Source: Dehalococcoidia bacterium (GTDB taxonomy: Bacteria; Chloroflexota; Dehalococcoidia; Dehalococcoidales; Fen-1064). Taken from it: a stretch of 53,112 bases of DNA. The DNA lies in assembly GCA_011171075.1 (NCBI GenBank), contig DUFD01000005.1, forward strand, positions 1 through 53,112, in the 5' to 3' direction. Positions within the stretch are counted from its first letter, which is position 1. Each line of letters opens with the position of its first letter. The notes beneath the pieces are model-generated. The model was given only the letters and a program-made list of their open reading frames with translations, searched no databases and had not been told where the DNA came from. The translations under genes and the position numbers were made by a program. This document shows positions 35,237-44,574 of this stretch, piece by piece.

Positions 35237-35771
35237 TCGTTACAGGCATCAATAGTATAACAGGTGTCAGCTTCCCCGCCTAGTCCCTGTACTTATCGTT
35301 ATTATTAGTGACACCCTGATATCCTGTTATTCATCTCACACACCCTGTTAGGTAGTGGTGGCCCTATCCCCTGTGTCCCCTTCCCCATCTGGGGAAGGGG
35401 AATTTTTGATTTTAGAGGGCTACGCCCTCTAAAACTCCCTTTTGATGGTGTATAGAATACCTATTTACCCCAAAGGCTTCGCCCCCTCTTTGACTCCCCT
35501 TCATGGTGTAATTAGTGACTGCACCCTCTATGGCTAACCCTTTACGGTTCTTAGAACGTTTAAGAAGGCAATGCGGTACACTTTAAGGTGATAACAACCC
35601 CTTCAGGAAACCACCCTACACCGTTTTGGGTGTTCAAGAGGGGTGAAATCCCTCTTGGCGGGGGATTCCAAGGGGGACACCCCCCTTGGTTTTCACCATT
35701 CCTAAGGAGAGGCAGAGCAAGAATCAGACGAAGATTACTGAAATCATTGTCACCGATCTGTCTGAAGTAGC
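35237..35771. repeat. Hairpin-rich non-coding region
   Basis: 535 nt with no credible gene and several perfect inverted repeats. CCCCTTCCCC/GGGGAAGGGG with loop ATCT (35377-35400). TTTTAGAGGGC/GCCCTCTAAAA with loop TAC (35410-35434). CAAGAGGG/CCCTCTTG (35635-35657). CCAAGGGGG/CCCCCTTGG (35668-35689). The phrases around them, such as 'GGCTTCGCCCCCTCTTTGAC', look like mosaic intergenic repeats. A 60-residue frame at 35588-35770 is composed of this repeat and is not a gene. Confidence 0.75.
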
Positions 35772-36497
35772 CTAGTCCCGACAGTTGGTACAGGTATCGA
35801 AAAATTCAGGCTCGATGCCAGTTGTTTTTGAAATGTATTCTACCTGCTTCTGTGGCATCCAGTAGTTACCGCAGACCTTGCACGGCACCATTTCGAATTC
35901 GGTCACGTTATTTGGCATCCGTATCGTCCGGATACCATCCGAGTCTTCCATTGATATCGCGTTTGTGGGGCAGATATAGGAACAGGAACCACAGGCAATG
36001 CAGGCAGTGGAGTCATCGAAAAACGGGATAGCCATCTCACGCTCGACACCGCGGTTAACCAGGCTGATGGCACTGACCCCGACGACTTCCTGGCAGGCAC
36101 GGACACACAATGCACAGAGGATACAGTTCCCATGGTCTTCCAGTGGATAGGAGCTTTCCTCAACCCCCAGCTTCCGCGCCATATCCTGGATGACAGTCGA
36201 TTCCGGGCACCGCGCCAGCAGCAGGTCAATTATCGTCTGCCGGTTGCGTATAATCTTCTCGGAGTCTGTCGTTACCTCCAGCCCCTCCTCGACCGGATAG
36301 AGACAGGAGGTCACCAGCCGCTCCCTTCCATTCGCGGTCTTGACCTCAACCAAGCAGAGGCGGCAGGCACCGTAGGGCGTTACCGATTCGTGAGCGCACA
36401 GAGTCGGGATGAAGATACCGTTTTCAGTGGCAACATCCAGCACCATGGCTCCCTCTTCAGCCTGCACTGTCCTGCCGTCAATCGTCAATGTCACCAT
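35772..36497 (-). CDS. HoxU/NuoG-N-like iron-sulfur subunit with C-terminal Cys pairs
   Basis: About 241 residues from ATG 36497; GTG 36515, overlapping the nuoF stop, is the alternative start. Order: a plant-type [2Fe-2S] domain (CAHESVTPYGACRLCLVEV...TSCLYP), a His-Cys3-type region partly degenerate (LLLARCPES...), and two [4Fe-4S] motifs (CILCALCVRACQ and CIACGSCSYICP). A C-terminal extension carries PCKVCGNYWMP and FDTCTNCRD, which could be a zinc ribbon or rubredoxin-like site. It resembles the HoxU/HydA-N electron-transfer module. It is the last gene of the por-nuo operon, so it probably passes electrons between PorD and the NuoEF diaphorase. Confidence 0.85.
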   Translation of the reverse strand: MVTLTIDGRTVQAEEGAMVLDVATENGIFIPTLCAHESVTPYGACRLCLVEVKTANGRERLVTSCLYPVEEGLEVTTDSEKIIRNRQTIIDLLLARCPESTVIQDMARKLGVEESSYPLEDHGNCILCALCVRACQEVVGVSAISLVNRGVEREMAIPFFDDSTACIACGSCSYICPTNAISMEDSDGIRTIRMPNNVTEFEMVPCKVCGNYWMPQKQVEYISKTTGIEPEFFDTCTNCRD

Positions 36498-36511
36498 GCT
36501 TGCTTCGCCCT

Positions 36512-38386
36512 TCACTTTATTACCACGGCATCCAGGTTACAAACATCATAACAGGCGCCGCACTTGATACACTTTTCCTGGTCCAGCTTCACCGGTTTCT
36601 TTTTCTCCGTCAGCGTAATGGCACCCTGCGGACACGCCTTCACGCAAAGGCCGCAACCGGGGCATTCCTCGGATATGTTGTAGGTTATCAGTGCCTTGCA
36701 GACACCGGCCGGACACCGTTCCTCCTTTACGTGGGCTTCATACTCCTCCCTGAAGTAACGCATTGCCGTCAGGACCGGGTTGGGAGCAGTATTACCAAGC
36801 CCGCACAGCGCTGAGTCTAGCAGACACTGCGACAGATTCTCCAGTCTTTCCAGGTCCTCCTCTTCTCCCCTGCCCTCGGTAATATCTTCGAGTATCTCCC
36901 GCATCCTTTTCAGTCCCTCGCGACAGGGCACGCACTTACCGCAAGACTCGCCCTCAAGAAAGGAGATGAAGTATTTGGCGATATCCACCATGCAGTTCGT
37001 CTCGTCCATGACAATCATGCCGCCGGAACCCATCATCGAACCGACCTTGTCAAGCTCATCGAAATCAACGGGGATATCGAGCATGCTTTCGGGAATACAG
37101 CCACCCGAGGGGCCACCGGTCTGTACTGCCTTGAGCTTTTTCCCCTTGGGAATACCGCCACCAATATCCATGACAATCTGTCGCAGGGTCATTCCCATCG
37201 GCACCTCAACCAGGCCTGTATTATTCACCTTACCCACCAGGGAGAATATCTTGGTGCCCTTGCTCCCCTCGGTACCGATACCGCGGTACCAGTCAGCACC
37301 GCGGTTGATTATCAACGGTACATTCGCCCAGGTCTCCACGTTGTTGAGATTGGTCGGCTTTTCGCGGTAACCCTTCTCCGAGGTATGCACATACTTCGCC
37401 CGCGGTTCACCGACCTTGCCTTCAAGAGAAGCCATCAGCGCCGTAGACTCACCACAAACAAAGGCACCTCCGCCCCGGTTAATCCTGACACTGAAGTTGA
37501 AACCAGAGCCGAGGATATTATCACCGAGCAGTCCGGACTCCACCGCCTGGTCGATAGCAGTCTGCGCATGTTTCACCGCCAGTGGATACTCGTTGCGCAC
37601 GTAAATAAATCCCTCGTGGGCCTCGATGGCATAGGCCCCGATTATCATCCCCTCAAGAACAGAGTGGGGATTTCCCTCCATCAAGCTCCTGTCCATAAAG
37701 GCACCGGGGTCTCCCTCGTCGCAGTTGCAGATGACATACTTGGTATCATCTTCGGCGTTACGGGTTGTTTCCCATTTCCGCCCGGCGGGGAAACCACCAC
37801 CACCACGACCACGCAGGTCTGACTTCTTCACCTCTTCGAGGATATCAACCGGCGACATCTGGAACAGTGCCTTACTCAGGGCCGAATACCCGCCAATAGC
37901 CAGATAGTCCTCGAGGCTGTCAGGCGCTATTTTAGCATTGTTGTCAAGGAGAAGACGCTCCTGCTGGCTATAGAACGGGACCTCGCTCTCGTGAATGACC
38001 TTCTCTTTGGTAACCGGGTCAACATAGAGGAGGCGGTCAATTATCTTACCACCAATCAGGGTCTCCGAGACTATCTCGGCAACGTCCTTGGTCTTTACCC
38101 TCTGGTAAAGTATTCCTTCCGGGAGAACAACGACGTGCGGCCCTCTCTCACAGAAACCCCGGCAACCGGTTACGCGTAGGTCCACCGTGGCATCAATCCC
38201 CTGCCCTTTCATCTCCTCCTTGAATGCAGTAATGACATTATCGCTTAACAGGGCAACACAGCCGGTACCACCACAGATGACAACGCACTTTTTGCCGGGG
38301 TCACGGCTCCTGATTATCGACTCTCTTAATCTCTCCAGCTCTTCCGGAGAACCTAGCCTGTTCAATCTCTCGTTCCTCTCTTGCAT
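36512..38386 (-). CDS. nuoF: NuoF-like (HndC/HydB type) flavin subunit with ferredoxin tail
   Basis: About 624 residues. A thioredoxin-like [2Fe-2S] domain comes first ([10 protein letters not shown]...CRGFCERGP). Next is the NADH/FMN core: [40 protein letters not shown], then [11 protein letters not shown] with a fourth Cys for the N3-type [4Fe-4S]. Finally there is a C-terminal two-cluster ferredoxin ([12 protein letters not shown] and [11 protein letters not shown]). This architecture belongs to NADP-reducing or electron-bifurcating hydrogenases (HndC/HydB) rather than complex I. No [FeFe] hydrogenase subunit is present; the por genes take that place. Start: ATG 38386, or GTG 38392; neither has a good ribosome binding site. 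Confidence 0.92.
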   Translation of the reverse strand: MQERNERLNRLGSPEELERLRESIIRSRDPGKKCVVICGGTGCVALLSDNVITAFKEEMKGQGIDATVDLRVTGCRGFCERGPHVVVLPEGILYQRVKTKDVAEIVSETLIGGKIIDRLLYVDPVTKEKVIHESEVPFYSQQERLLLDNNAKIAPDSLEDYLAIGGYSALSKALFQMSPVDILEEVKKSDLRGRGGGGFPAGRKWETTRNAEDDTKYVICNCDEGDPGAFMDRSLMEGNPHSVLEGMIIGAYAIEAHEGFIYVRNEYPLAVKHAQTAIDQAVESGLLGDNILGSGFNFSVRINRGGGAFVCGESTALMASLEGKVGEPRAKYVHTSEKGYREKPTNLNNVETWANVPLIINRGADWYRGIGTEGSKGTKIFSLVGKVNNTGLVEVPMGMTLRQIVMDIGGGIPKGKKLKAVQTGGPSGGCIPESMLDIPVDFDELDKVGSMMGSGGMIVMDETNCMVDIAKYFISFLEGESCGKCVPCREGLKRMREILEDITEGRGEEEDLERLENLSQCLLDSALCGLGNTAPNPVLTAMRYFREEYEAHVKEERCPAGVCKALITYNISEECPGCGLCVKACPQGAITLTEKKKPVKLDQEKCIKCGACYDVCNLDAVVIK

Positions 38387-38398
38387 TATCACAGCAGG

Positions 38399-38869
38399 CT
38401 ATTCGTAACTCGCCAGTAAGGGTTTCACCTTGTCTATCTTCATTTCACCCTCGTATTTCCCGTCAATTATCACGATGGGGCCAAGGGCGCAGGCCCCGAC
38501 ACAATTAACGGTCTCAAGGCTGAATCTCATGTCTTCTGACGTATCGCCCTGTTTAATCTCCGTCTCCCTCTCGATTGCATCCAGGATACCGACTGCCCCC
38601 CTGACATGGCAGGCCGTACCGAGGCAGACGTCTATCAGGTGACGTCCCCTCGGTTTCAGGCTAAACGCCCGAAAGAAGGTGGCGACACTGTACACCTGAC
38701 TGAGCGGGACCTCCAGGCCAGCGCTTACTTCAAGCAGTGCCTCCCTGGCAAGGTAGCCCAACGCCGCCTGTGTATCCTGCAGGATGGAAACCAGCATACC
38801 TTCATTACGCTCATACTTGTCCAGTATTGAGCCCACTTTTTCTCGCACCTGCTCAGCCTCCATCGTCAT
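38399..38869 (-). CDS. nuoE: NuoE-like (HndA type) [2Fe-2S] subunit
   Basis: 156 residues: a helical N-terminal region (SILDKYERNEGMLVSILQDTQAALGYL), then a thioredoxin-like [2Fe-2S] domain with CLGTAC and NCVGACALGP (C-x4-C and C-x3-C). It is the standard partner of NuoF-type flavin subunits. It overlaps the porB stop by ATGA and is followed by nuoF 6-12 nt later. The link to por is therefore physical in the operon and implies matched expression. Confidence 0.93.
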   Translation of the reverse strand: MTMEAEQVREKVGSILDKYERNEGMLVSILQDTQAALGYLAREALLEVSAGLEVPLSQVYSVATFFRAFSLKPRGRHLIDVCLGTACHVRGAVGILDAIERETEIKQGDTSEDMRFSLETVNCVGACALGPIVIIDGKYEGEMKIDKVKPLLASYE

Positions 38870-39786
38870 CCGGTCTTCTCCTTGATTCGCTCATACTCCG
38901 CAACCACCCGCTCCTGAATCTCCTTAATGGTATCCTCAGACAGGTGCCTGAATCTCCCCTGGAGATTCAGGTAGTCCTCTACGGGCCTCAATTTAGGTAG
39001 TTCCAGGCTCATTTTGTATTCACCATCCTCTATCTCATATAGTGGAAATACCCCGGTCTCTACCGCCAGCCGACCAAGCCGTATTGACAGGTCAGGGGCT
39101 GAACGCCAGCCGGTGGGGCAGACAGATAGAATGTGAATATACGCCGGGCCCGGAACCGCTATACCTTTGGCCACCTTGGCCATCAGGTCATGCGGGTAGC
39201 TGTGACTGGCCGTGGCGACATAGGGGATATCATGGGCGGCAGCAATCGCCGCCATGTTCTTTTTCCATGTCTTCTGCCCGATGCTCTTTATACCAGAAGG
39301 CGAAGTGGTGGTTGAAGCCCCGAACGGTGTGGCGGAAGACCTCTGGATACCGGTGTTCATATAGGCCTCGTTGTCAAAGCAGATATAGAGCAGGTCATGT
39401 CCCCGCTCCAGGGCCCCGGATAAAGCCTGCAGACCGATATCGCTGGTACCGCCATCGCCACCCATAGCCACCACCTTGGTACCATCATCAGGACGCAAGC
39501 CCTTCCTTGCCATGGCTTTCAGGGCAGCCTCAATACCAGAGGCAATTGCCGCTGTATTTTCAAAGAGAACATGTATCCAGGGTACGCGCCATGCGGTCAT
39601 CGGATACTGGGAGGAGATAACCTCCATACAACCGGTGGCGTTGGCCACTATGGTATTTGGCGGAAAAGCCTTGCAGGCGAGCCTGACCGCCAGCGCTTCC
39701 CCGCAGCCAATACAGGCCCGATGACCCGGGGCAAACGGTTCCTTTTTCGGTACCAGGCGGGGGACAAAAACAGTGTAGTTCTGCAT
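38866..39786 (-). CDS. porB: 2-oxoacid:ferredoxin oxidoreductase beta subunit
   Basis: A 306-residue thiamine diphosphate-binding subunit. Features: FAPGHRACIGCGEALAVR at the N-terminus, with Cys residues for a [4Fe-4S] as in pyruvate:ferredoxin oxidoreductase; GDGGTSDIGLQALSGALERG (the ThDP motif GDG...); and CFDNEAYMNTGIQRSSATPFG. The last stretch is characteristic of pyruvate-type beta subunits. The gene order gamma-delta-alpha-beta matches four-subunit pyruvate synthases. Substrate is probably pyruvate, though 2-oxoisovalerate-type activity cannot be excluded. Confidence 0.93.
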   Translation of the reverse strand: MQNYTVFVPRLVPKKEPFAPGHRACIGCGEALAVRLACKAFPPNTIVANATGCMEVISSQYPMTAWRVPWIHVLFENTAAIASGIEAALKAMARKGLRPDDGTKVVAMGGDGGTSDIGLQALSGALERGHDLLYICFDNEAYMNTGIQRSSATPFGASTTTSPSGIKSIGQKTWKKNMAAIAAAHDIPYVATASHSYPHDLMAKVAKGIAVPGPAYIHILSVCPTGWRSAPDLSIRLGRLAVETGVFPLYEIEDGEYKMSLELPKLRPVEDYLNLQGRFRHLSEDTIKEIQERVVAEYERIKEKTG

Positions 39787-40961
39787 TATTCTCTCACCCC
39801 GTAAGTTTCCAGTATCTCACCGCCTCCCTTCTCGGCAATTTCCATCCCACGGTGTACCATTGCCTCGAATCCTCCGACAGGAATATCTCTCCCCCCAAGA
39901 CCAGCTACGAAACCCATTACCTTGGGCTTCTTGTCCTGATTATACAGCGCCGCTTTCACCTCGGAGCAGAAGGGCCCGGCAGGTCCACCGAACGAAATAG
40001 CCCTGTCGACAACCACCAGCAGGTCCGCATCGCGGACTGCTTGCAGTAATTCTTCGAAGGGGAAGGGGCGCCACAGTCTCAATTTCAGCAACCCGACACT
40101 CATCCCCTGGTCTCTCATTCTATCGACAGCATCCATGGCCGTTTCACTGGTGCTGCCCATGGTCATCAGCAGGGTCTTGGCACCTTCGGCACGGTACTGC
40201 TCTACCGGATGGTAGTAACGCCCGAAAGCCTCCCCAAATCTCTGCCAGTTTTCCAGAATGACTTCTTTGGACTCTCTGAGCACTACATCCTGCCGTTTCT
40301 TTATCTCAGGGTAAATTACCGGCGGGCCGAAGGACCCCATTGTCACCGGCCGGGCCGGGTCCAGCGGCAGGGGATACTCATTCGGTGGAATAAAGTCATC
40401 GACATCCGCCTGGTCCGGAAGGACTATCGGTTCAACTACATGAGTAAGGTGAAACCCGTCGATATGTACCATAACAGGCAGCAATACCCTTTTGTCTTCA
40501 CCGATGCAGAAAGCACACAGTACATTGTCGACCGCCTCCTGCCCGTTCTCAACCACTATCTGTACCCAGCCTGTGTCCCTTACCGCCATCATATCTGAAT
40601 GGTCACCCCAGACGTTAATAGGTGCCGACAGTGCCCGATTAGCCACCACCATTACTACCGGTAGCTGCATCGAAGAAGCAACATACAGGACCTCATGCAT
40701 CAGCTCAAGGCCCTGGCCAGCGGTGGCCGTAAAGGCACGCGCACCGGTAGCCGCTGCTCCCAGGCAGGCGCTCATCGCCGAATGCTCCGATTCCACAGGG
40801 ATGTACTCGGCATCGAGCTCACCACTGGCAACCAGTTCCGCCAGGTGCTCCACGATATGGGTCTGCGGCGTAATGGGATAAGCGGCGACAACATCAGCGT
40901 TAGCCAGCTTGACAGCCTCGGAAATCGCTATTGAAACCTCGATGCCTACCTTTCTACCCAT
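39786..40961 (-). CDS. porA: 2-oxoacid:ferredoxin oxidoreductase alpha subunit
   Basis: 391 residues from ATG 40961, which overlaps the porD stop by one base (TGATG). A longer frame to 41033 overlaps porD and is rejected. Features: VAAYPITPQTHIVEHLAEL, FIPVESEHS-like YIPVESEHSAMSACLGAAATGARAFTATAGQGLELM, and a C-terminal FVAGLGGRDIPVGGFEAM. It forms the CoA- and 2-oxoacid-binding half with PorB. It is part of the tightly coupled porC-porD-porA-porB-nuoE-nuoF-hoxU chain. Confidence 0.93.
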   Translation of the reverse strand: MGRKVGIEVSIAISEAVKLANADVVAAYPITPQTHIVEHLAELVASGELDAEYIPVESEHSAMSACLGAAATGARAFTATAGQGLELMHEVLYVASSMQLPVVMVVANRALSAPINVWGDHSDMMAVRDTGWVQIVVENGQEAVDNVLCAFCIGEDKRVLLPVMVHIDGFHLTHVVEPIVLPDQADVDDFIPPNEYPLPLDPARPVTMGSFGPPVIYPEIKKRQDVVLRESKEVILENWQRFGEAFGRYYHPVEQYRAEGAKTLLMTMGSTSETAMDAVDRMRDQGMSVGLLKLRLWRPFPFEELLQAVRDADLLVVVDRAISFGGPAGPFCSEVKAALYNQDKKPKVMGFVAGLGGRDIPVGGFEAMVHRGMEIAEKGGGEILETYGVRE

Positions 40962-41254
40962 CACTCCGTCTCCTCTACCATAGTGATTACACCAGTAGGG
41001 CACTCCCTGGCACAGATACCACAACCCTTGCACCAGTACAGGTCAGCGATAAAATAACCGTCCTCATCCTGTCCGACGCAGCCTTCGGGACAGTAGAGCT
41101 GGCAAATGCCACACTTTATACACCTGTCGAAGTTATAGCTCGGAGCTTGTGAGCGCCAGTCACCAGTCTGATAATCGGCAGTTGTACCCGGCACGGTGAA
41201 TATCGCGCCGACCTCAATCTCTCGCCAGGTCAGTTCTTCATCGCTCGTGCTCAA
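40961..41254 (-). CDS. porD: 2-oxoacid:ferredoxin oxidoreductase delta (ferredoxin) subunit
   Basis: 97 residues with two [4Fe-4S] motifs, CIKCGICQLYCP and CKGCGICARECP, preceded by the usual delta-subunit leader (GTTADYQTGDWRSQAPSYNFD). It carries electrons from the ThDP site to the acceptor. In this operon the acceptor could be the NuoEF/HoxU-like module rather than free ferredoxin. Confidence 0.94.
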   Translation of the reverse strand: MSTSDEELTWREIEVGAIFTVPGTTADYQTGDWRSQAPSYNFDRCIKCGICQLYCPEGCVGQDEDGYFIADLYWCKGCGICARECPTGVITMVEETE

Positions 41255-41261
41255 ATCGACG

Positions 41262-41834
41262 TTACTCCTTTATTACGGTCTCTTCATATGCCCGCTTCAT
41301 AGCGTTTATATTACGCTCCGCCAATCTCTCAAATCTCTGCTCAATGGGTTCTACCAGCGATTCCATCTTGACCACCTCGGTAGCCCGAAGTAAAGCCCCC
41401 AACATGGTAGTATTGACGATAGGCACCCCCAGCAACTCACGGGCAATCCTGGTCGCATCTACTGAAGCCAGCTGACATTTTGTCCCGAACTCAGCTTCGA
41501 AGTCCTCTATATTTTTGCTTGTGTTGAGTATTAGTATACCGCCATCCTTGAGACCAGACGCAACGTTGACAATACCCAGCAAGGTCGGGTCAAGGACCAC
41601 CACCACATCAGGTTCAGTTACATCAGCCCTCACCCGGATGGGCTTATTCGGGTCAATTCTGTCGAAAGCCATCACCGGCGCGCCCCGCCGCTCCGGCCCG
41701 AAGCTGGGGAACGATTGAGCATACTTCCCTTCATTTATTGCCGCCCGTGCCAGAAGTTCGGTAGACGTAACGGCACCCTGGCCACCACGACCGTGCCACC
41801 TGATTTCAACCAGTCGGGTAATATCTATCAACAT
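41262..41834 (-). CDS. porC: 2-oxoacid:ferredoxin oxidoreductase gamma subunit
   Basis: About 190 residues: VEIRWHGRGGQGAVTSTELLARAAI, then QSFPSFGPERRGAPVMAFDRID and PNTTMLGALLRAT-like IVNTTMLGALLRATEVV, the standard gamma-subunit signatures. The start is uncertain. TTG 41843, ATG 41834 and TTG 41831 are all in frame. GGAGG sits only 2 nt before the ATG but 5 nt before TTG 41831, so the TTG may be used. First gene of the seven-gene operon. Confidence 0.9.
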   Translation of the reverse strand: MLIDITRLVEIRWHGRGGQGAVTSTELLARAAINEGKYAQSFPSFGPERRGAPVMAFDRIDPNKPIRVRADVTEPDVVVVLDPTLLGIVNVASGLKDGGILILNTSKNIEDFEAEFGTKCQLASVDATRIARELLGVPIVNTTMLGALLRATEVVKMESLVEPIEQRFERLAERNINAMKRAYEETVIKE

Positions 41835-41842
41835 TGCCTCCA

Positions 41843-41871
41843 AATATATACGTAAAGCATAGATTTGTAAA
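41843..41871 (-). promoter_or_regulatory. Possible promoter of the por-nuo operon
   Basis: Minus strand: TTTACA (41871-41866), a 17-nt spacer and TATATT (41848-41843). It lies between tRNA-Arg and porC and would start transcription a few bases before the porC start codon. Read-through from the tRNA is the alternative. Confidence 0.4.
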
Positions 41872-41887
41872 CTTTATTTTACGGAAC

Positions 41888-41960
41888 TACCCCTGGCGCG
41901 ACTCGAACGCGCGCTCCCAGCTCCGGAGGCTGGTGCTCTATCCACCTGAGCTACAGGGGC
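41888..41960 (-). tRNA. tRNA-Arg(CCG)
   Basis: 73 nt, CCA not encoded. The acceptor GCCCCTG pairs with CAGGGGT (first pair G-U) and the anticodon loop CTCCGGA gives CCG. The T-loop GTTCGAGTC is canonical. Confidence 0.95.
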
Positions 41961-42070
41961 ATGCGAACAGCCTCTATCGATATGGTGCTCAACCCGAGCT
42001 ATAATACATTCTATAATACATTATCGTACGGTGTAGACGCAATCGTTGCTTTACCCTTCAAGCTCGAAGG

Positions 42071-43444
42071 CTAGGTATACCTTATCACAAGGTACAACCA
42101 GCAAAGACCAATCACCATTATGGTCGCCGGGATAGTGTATTTACAGAACCTCCCCCAGCTTATCGGATAGCCTTCCCGCTGGGCCACCGCCGTACCAACC
42201 ACATTGGCCGAGGCGCCAATCGGGGTAGCATTACCCCCGATATCGGTCCCCAGGGCCAGCGTCCAGGCCAGCGTCGTCTGCTCAAACCCTGCCGTCTTGA
42301 TGGCAAGCTCCCTCAACACCGGTATCATCGTGGCGGCAAAAGGTATATTATCCACTATTGCCGAAGCAAAGGCTGAAATCCACAGTATAATAGGTATTAC
42401 TATCATGATGTTCCCGCCGGAAATTTCAGCGATAAAATCGGCCAGAATCACCAGCACCCCCGTCACCTCAAGTCCACCTACGCAGATAAAAAGACCAACG
42501 AAAAATAGCAGGGTTCGCCAGTCGACCCTCCTCAGGATATAGCCGGCATTACCAAATCCGGCAAGCAGGATAAGGCTAGCAGCAATTACACCAATCAGGG
42601 CTACCGATATACCGGTCTGGGCGTGTGTAACCAGCAGTACCACTATCAGGATAAAAATGAACGTATTTATCCGGAAGAGATTCATGTTGACGATGGCATC
42701 ACGCGGCTCGGGATAGGTGCTGGGGTCAATATTTGCATTTTCGTGAGATGCCTTGAGTACCTTGCGGAAGGCAAAGTAGAAGAACGCTAGAGTAGCAAAC
42801 ATCCCTATCCAGGCAATGGGACCGGTGTTAGTGGCGAAATCGAAGAATGAATACCCGTAGGCAGTGCCGATAATGATGTTGGGCGGGTCGCCACACATGG
42901 TAGCGCTACCACCGACGTTTGAAGCAAATATTTCGGCAATAATAACAGGAACGGGGTCGAACTTGAGCAGCCTGGCCAGTTCAATAGTCACCGTGGCCAG
43001 AAACAGCAGGACGGTGATGCTGTCAATAAACATCGCCAGAAAGCCGGAAAGCAGCATAAAACTGACAAGTATCGGGACGACCCGGTAGTTGACCAGCTTG
43101 GCCAGCCGGAGGCATAACCAGCGGAAGAAGCCAACTTCTCCCAGACCCTCGACCATCACCATCATCCCGCCGATGAAGATAATGGTTTGCCAGTTTACCC
43201 CCTGATGGGACTCAACCAGCTCCTCTCCGGGTTGCACCCACCAGAACGCCTGGTGGGTTAGCTGCCCCAGGTTCAGCGTATCAGTGATGGCCTGTGGACT
43301 TCTCAGGATGATAAGAAAAACGACGATAATGGTCAGGCCAGCACCAACCAGGGCCGGGATGTAGCGGTGCCACTTATCACTGACGACGGCGATGAACATG
43401 CCCACGAAAATGACAAGGGCAAAGATTTGACTAGCTAACTCCAT
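42071..43444 (-). CDS. ArsB/NhaD-family ion transporter
   Basis: About 457 residues from ATG 43444 (frame open to 43480; MELASQIF is the likely natural N-terminus). It has twelve or so hydrophobic helices in two repeats, with the family's GG-rich re-entrant motifs: IFIGGMMVMVEGLGEVGFFRW, ASNVGGSATMCGDPPNIIIGTAYG in the first half and ALGTDIGGNATPIGASANVVG in the second. These are typical of the ion transporter superfamily members ArsB/NhaD/P-protein. NhaD members are Na+/H+ antiporters. No arsenic genes are adjacent, so Na+/H+ exchange or another anion is more likely than arsenite. It is grouped with a Na+/Ca2+ exchanger-like gene. Confidence 0.85.
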   Translation of the reverse strand: MELASQIFALVIFVGMFIAVVSDKWHRYIPALVGAGLTIIVVFLIILRSPQAITDTLNLGQLTHQAFWWVQPGEELVESHQGVNWQTIIFIGGMMVMVEGLGEVGFFRWLCLRLAKLVNYRVVPILVSFMLLSGFLAMFIDSITVLLFLATVTIELARLLKFDPVPVIIAEIFASNVGGSATMCGDPPNIIIGTAYGYSFFDFATNTGPIAWIGMFATLAFFYFAFRKVLKASHENANIDPSTYPEPRDAIVNMNLFRINTFIFILIVVLLVTHAQTGISVALIGVIAASLILLAGFGNAGYILRRVDWRTLLFFVGLFICVGGLEVTGVLVILADFIAEISGGNIMIVIPIILWISAFASAIVDNIPFAATMIPVLRELAIKTAGFEQTTLAWTLALGTDIGGNATPIGASANVVGTAVAQREGYPISWGRFCKYTIPATIMVIGLCWLYLVIRYT

Positions 43445-43557
43445 CCGATAATGCTTCTTCCTGCCCCACTGACAGACCAAGGTAAAGAGGTTAAAACCTA
43501 TTATAACAGAATCAGTTTGTACTGATAAACTGAGCCGTGACCGGCCACATTACTGGC

Positions 43558-44574
43558 CTAGCCTAGCCCTGAGTTGTACAAGGCATAAGCACCATAGATG
43601 TATAGAGCGATGAGTACAACTCCGTACCAGCTGATGACACGAAAAGTCTTGCGGCGCTGGCAGAAGCGGAGGCCGACGAGTACCACCAGGCTCATCCCGA
43701 TAGCCACAAGAGCGGTGGTTATCTGAGATTTTGATACCGATGCAAGAATAGAGCCATCGGTGTAGAAGATATCGATTATGAAGATTTTGGCTATATTTAT
43801 CATATTGGCACCCGTTACATCCGCCACCGCCATATCTACGGCACCAATGCGAACAGCCGCAGTTGTCAGTGCAATCTCCGGCATCGAGGTGGACACAGCC
43901 AGAAACAGGGAGCCCACAAAGCTGGCTCCCAGCCCGGTAGCATTGGCAATCTCCTCACCAATTAAGGCCAGCCAGATGCCACTGCCAATGACCGCGCCAC
44001 TAGCCAGTATGAATTTAATCCATACCTCCCTCATCCCCATATCTCGGTACTGTTCATGGGAAACCTGCGGTGACGTTGCCTGCGTCACCCGCGCGGAGCG
44101 GAGCGTCCACCGCACACCTATCAGGTACACTATTATCACTACGATACTCGGCACACCTAGCCATCCCAGGGCCAGCCCGGAAATCCTGTCGCCGCCAAAG
44201 ATGCTCAATGCAGCCAGGCCAATAAGAATGATGCCCATCAGCACCGATTTCATGTGGTTCGGGCTGGCTGTGGTCAGGACAGGCTCACGACGATGTATCA
44301 TATCAAGCCAGGCGATGATAAGGATATTGAAGATACAGCTCCCCATGATAGTGCCTATCGCCAGGTCGGGGGCAAGCGACTTGTCACTGACCAGGGTTAC
44401 GGCACCAATTCCGGTAGATAGCTCGGGGACGGAGGTAATGAAAGCCAGCAGGACAAGCCCAATCCATATCTGCCCGAGGCGTGTCTTCTCAGCAAGTGCG
44501 TCCCCGTATCGGGCCAGCTTTGTACCGGCAAACAGAATGATGACAAGGCTCGCAACGAATTTTAACCAGACCAA
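43558..44574 (-). CDS. CaCA-family sodium/calcium exchanger-like protein
   Basis: 338 residues, about ten membrane helices with the two inverted alpha-repeats of the CaCA family. Alpha-1 covers VLLAFITSVPELSTGIGAV and GTIMGSCIFNILII; alpha-2 covers GSLFLAVSTSMPEIALTTAAV and DVTGANMINIAKIF. The acidic residues in the two PE motifs (SVPELS and SMPEIA) are the cation-binding Glu positions. The second repeat has ANMIN where most have SNxFN. Start is TTG 44574, 6 nt after GGAGGTC. It is YrbG-like; the ion, Ca2+ or another, is not certain. Confidence 0.88.
   Translation of the reverse strand: MVWLKFVASLVIILFAGTKLARYGDALAEKTRLGQIWIGLVLLAFITSVPELSTGIGAVTLVSDKSLAPDLAIGTIMGSCIFNILIIAWLDMIHRREPVLTTASPNHMKSVLMGIILIGLAALSIFGGDRISGLALGWLGVPSIVVIIVYLIGVRWTLRSARVTQATSPQVSHEQYRDMGMREVWIKFILASGAVIGSGIWLALIGEEIANATGLGASFVGSLFLAVSTSMPEIALTTAAVRIGAVDMAVADVTGANMINIAKIFIIDIFYTDGSILASVSKSQITTALVAIGMSLVVLVGLRFCQRRKTFRVISWYGVVLIALYIYGAYALYNSGLG

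Noticed and set aside
35588-35770. 60-residue ORF
   Set aside because: It consists of the hairpin repeats; Gly/Pro/Arg-rich low-complexity translation and no ribosome binding site.
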